Of a DNA stretch of 30,891 bases, positions 30,542-30,891 are shown piece by piece; the stretch's first letter is position 1, and the number at the start of each line of letters is the position of its first letter. This DNA comes from Cryomorphaceae bacterium (lineage in GTDB: Bacteria; Bacteroidota; Bacteroidia; Flavobacteriales; Schleiferiaceae), in NCBI GenBank assembly GCA_013205365.1, contig JABMNC010000040.1, positions 1 to 30,891 on the forward strand, given 5' to 3'. The notes under the pieces were generated by a model. It did not search any database. It was given only the letters and a program-made list of their open reading frames with translations, and was not told the origin of the DNA. The translations under genes were made by a program, and so were the position numbers.

Positions 30542-30891
30542 ATGGAAATCCAACGCGTACCCGTCTCTGTCTATGCTGAAATGACCCCGAATCCGGCCGT
30601 CATGAAGTTTGTTGCAAACAAGCGCCTGATCGAACTCGATCACGTAGAATTTGCCAACATTGAGGAGGCGCAGATTAGCCCCTTGGCCGCGGCCTTGTTC
30701 AATTTTCCCTTTGTTAAAAATGTGTTCATCTCCACCAACTTTTTGGCTATCGAGAAGTTCAATGTTGTCGAGTGGGAGGCCGTGACGCAGGAGCTGCGGC
30801 AGTTTATTTTGGCGCATGTTCAAGAGGGTAAGCCCGTGCTGACGTCGACTCCAGCGCCCAAAAAAGTGGAGTCCGATGCGTCGTCTGATGC
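30542..30891 (+). CDS. Nfu/NifU-type iron-sulfur scaffold, N-terminal part, cut by window edge
   Basis: 116 residues are visible from ATG 30542, with no stop. The N-terminal domain of Nfu proteins is recognisable in YAEMTPNPAVMKFVAN, SPLAAALFNFPFVKNVFISTNFLAIEK and VVEWEAVTQELRQFI. The C-terminal NifU domain with its CxxC cluster site should follow beyond the window; a Pro/Lys linker (about 98-116) is already present. Such proteins carry Fe-S clusters to apoproteins. It is divergent from pgi with paired promoters in the gap of about 60 bases. Confidence 0.9.
   Translation, partial: MEIQRVPVSVYAEMTPNPAVMKFVANKRLIELDHVEFANIEEAQISPLAAALFNFPFVKNVFISTNFLAIEKFNVVEWEAVTQELRQFILAHVQEGKPVLTSTPAPKKVESDASSD

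Noticed and set aside
1..30891. Search for CRISPR arrays, insertion sequences, toxin-antitoxin pairs, phage genes or a new defence system
   Set aside because: No regularly spaced repeats, transposase motifs, terminal inverted repeats or small paired unknown genes were found; the content is housekeeping.

Overview
The window reads as a piece of a Bacteroidota chromosome, most likely from a Flavobacteriales-type marine or aquatic lineage with a fairly GC-rich genome. Support: TAnnTTTG-type -7 promoter boxes instead of TATAAT, almost no Shine-Dalgarno sequences, a secreted M43 peptidase with a type IX secretion C-terminal domain, several outer-membrane beta-barrel-like proteins, and the Bacteroidota-type order rplM-rpsI-rpsB-tsf. 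It looks like ordinary core chromosome. I see no insertion sequence, prophage, CRISPR array or toxin system, and no gene-free stretch longer than 300 bases.

Layout. 1-618 (-): flavin-reductase-like protein cut by the window edge. 722-806: tRNA-Leu(UAG). 861-2598 (-): an OmpA-type protein and an unrecognised exported protein. 2661-2852: tRNA-Thr(CGU) and tRNA-Leu(CAG). 2981-4072 (-): SPOR-domain outer-membrane-type protein. 4140-7359 (+): protein quality control operon tig-clpP-clpX. 7387-12647 (-): etfB, etfA, a bifunctional-nuclease protein, a NupC-type nucleoside transporter, thyA and folA, which links electron transfer with nucleoside uptake and dTMP/folate synthesis. 12742-16128 (+): pyruvate dehydrogenase E1 beta and a membrane pyrophosphatase. 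16260-20741 (-): sulfate activation operon (SLC13-type permease, cysC, cysD, cysN) with touching genes. 20852-22339 (+): GT-C-type membrane glycosyltransferase candidate. 22357-24408 (-): secreted M43 metalloprotease. 24511-28902 (+): translation block rplM, rpsI, rpsB, tsf, pyrH, frr, then a MarR-type regulator. 28863-30479 (-): pgi. 30542-end (+): Nfu/NifU N-terminal-domain protein, cut by the window edge.

The most unusual items are: (1) a 73-residue tail on the membrane pyrophosphatase carrying two Cys/His-rich repeats that look like a metal-binding site; (2) a family of GTTACT-type inverted repeats at or beside the stop codons of three unrelated genes; (3) a recurring arrangement in which the -7 box lies only 4-7 nt before the start codon, suggesting leaderless mRNAs; (4) a strong hairpin plus T-run in the rpsI-rpsB gap. 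I did not find a convincing new multi-gene system; these are local oddities in a housekeeping region.

Several start codons were moved from the longest open frame on the basis of promoter position and family N-termini: the SPOR protein (GTG 4072), etfB (12647), pdhB (12742), cysN (17495), cysD (18397), rplM (GTG 24511) and pgi (30479).
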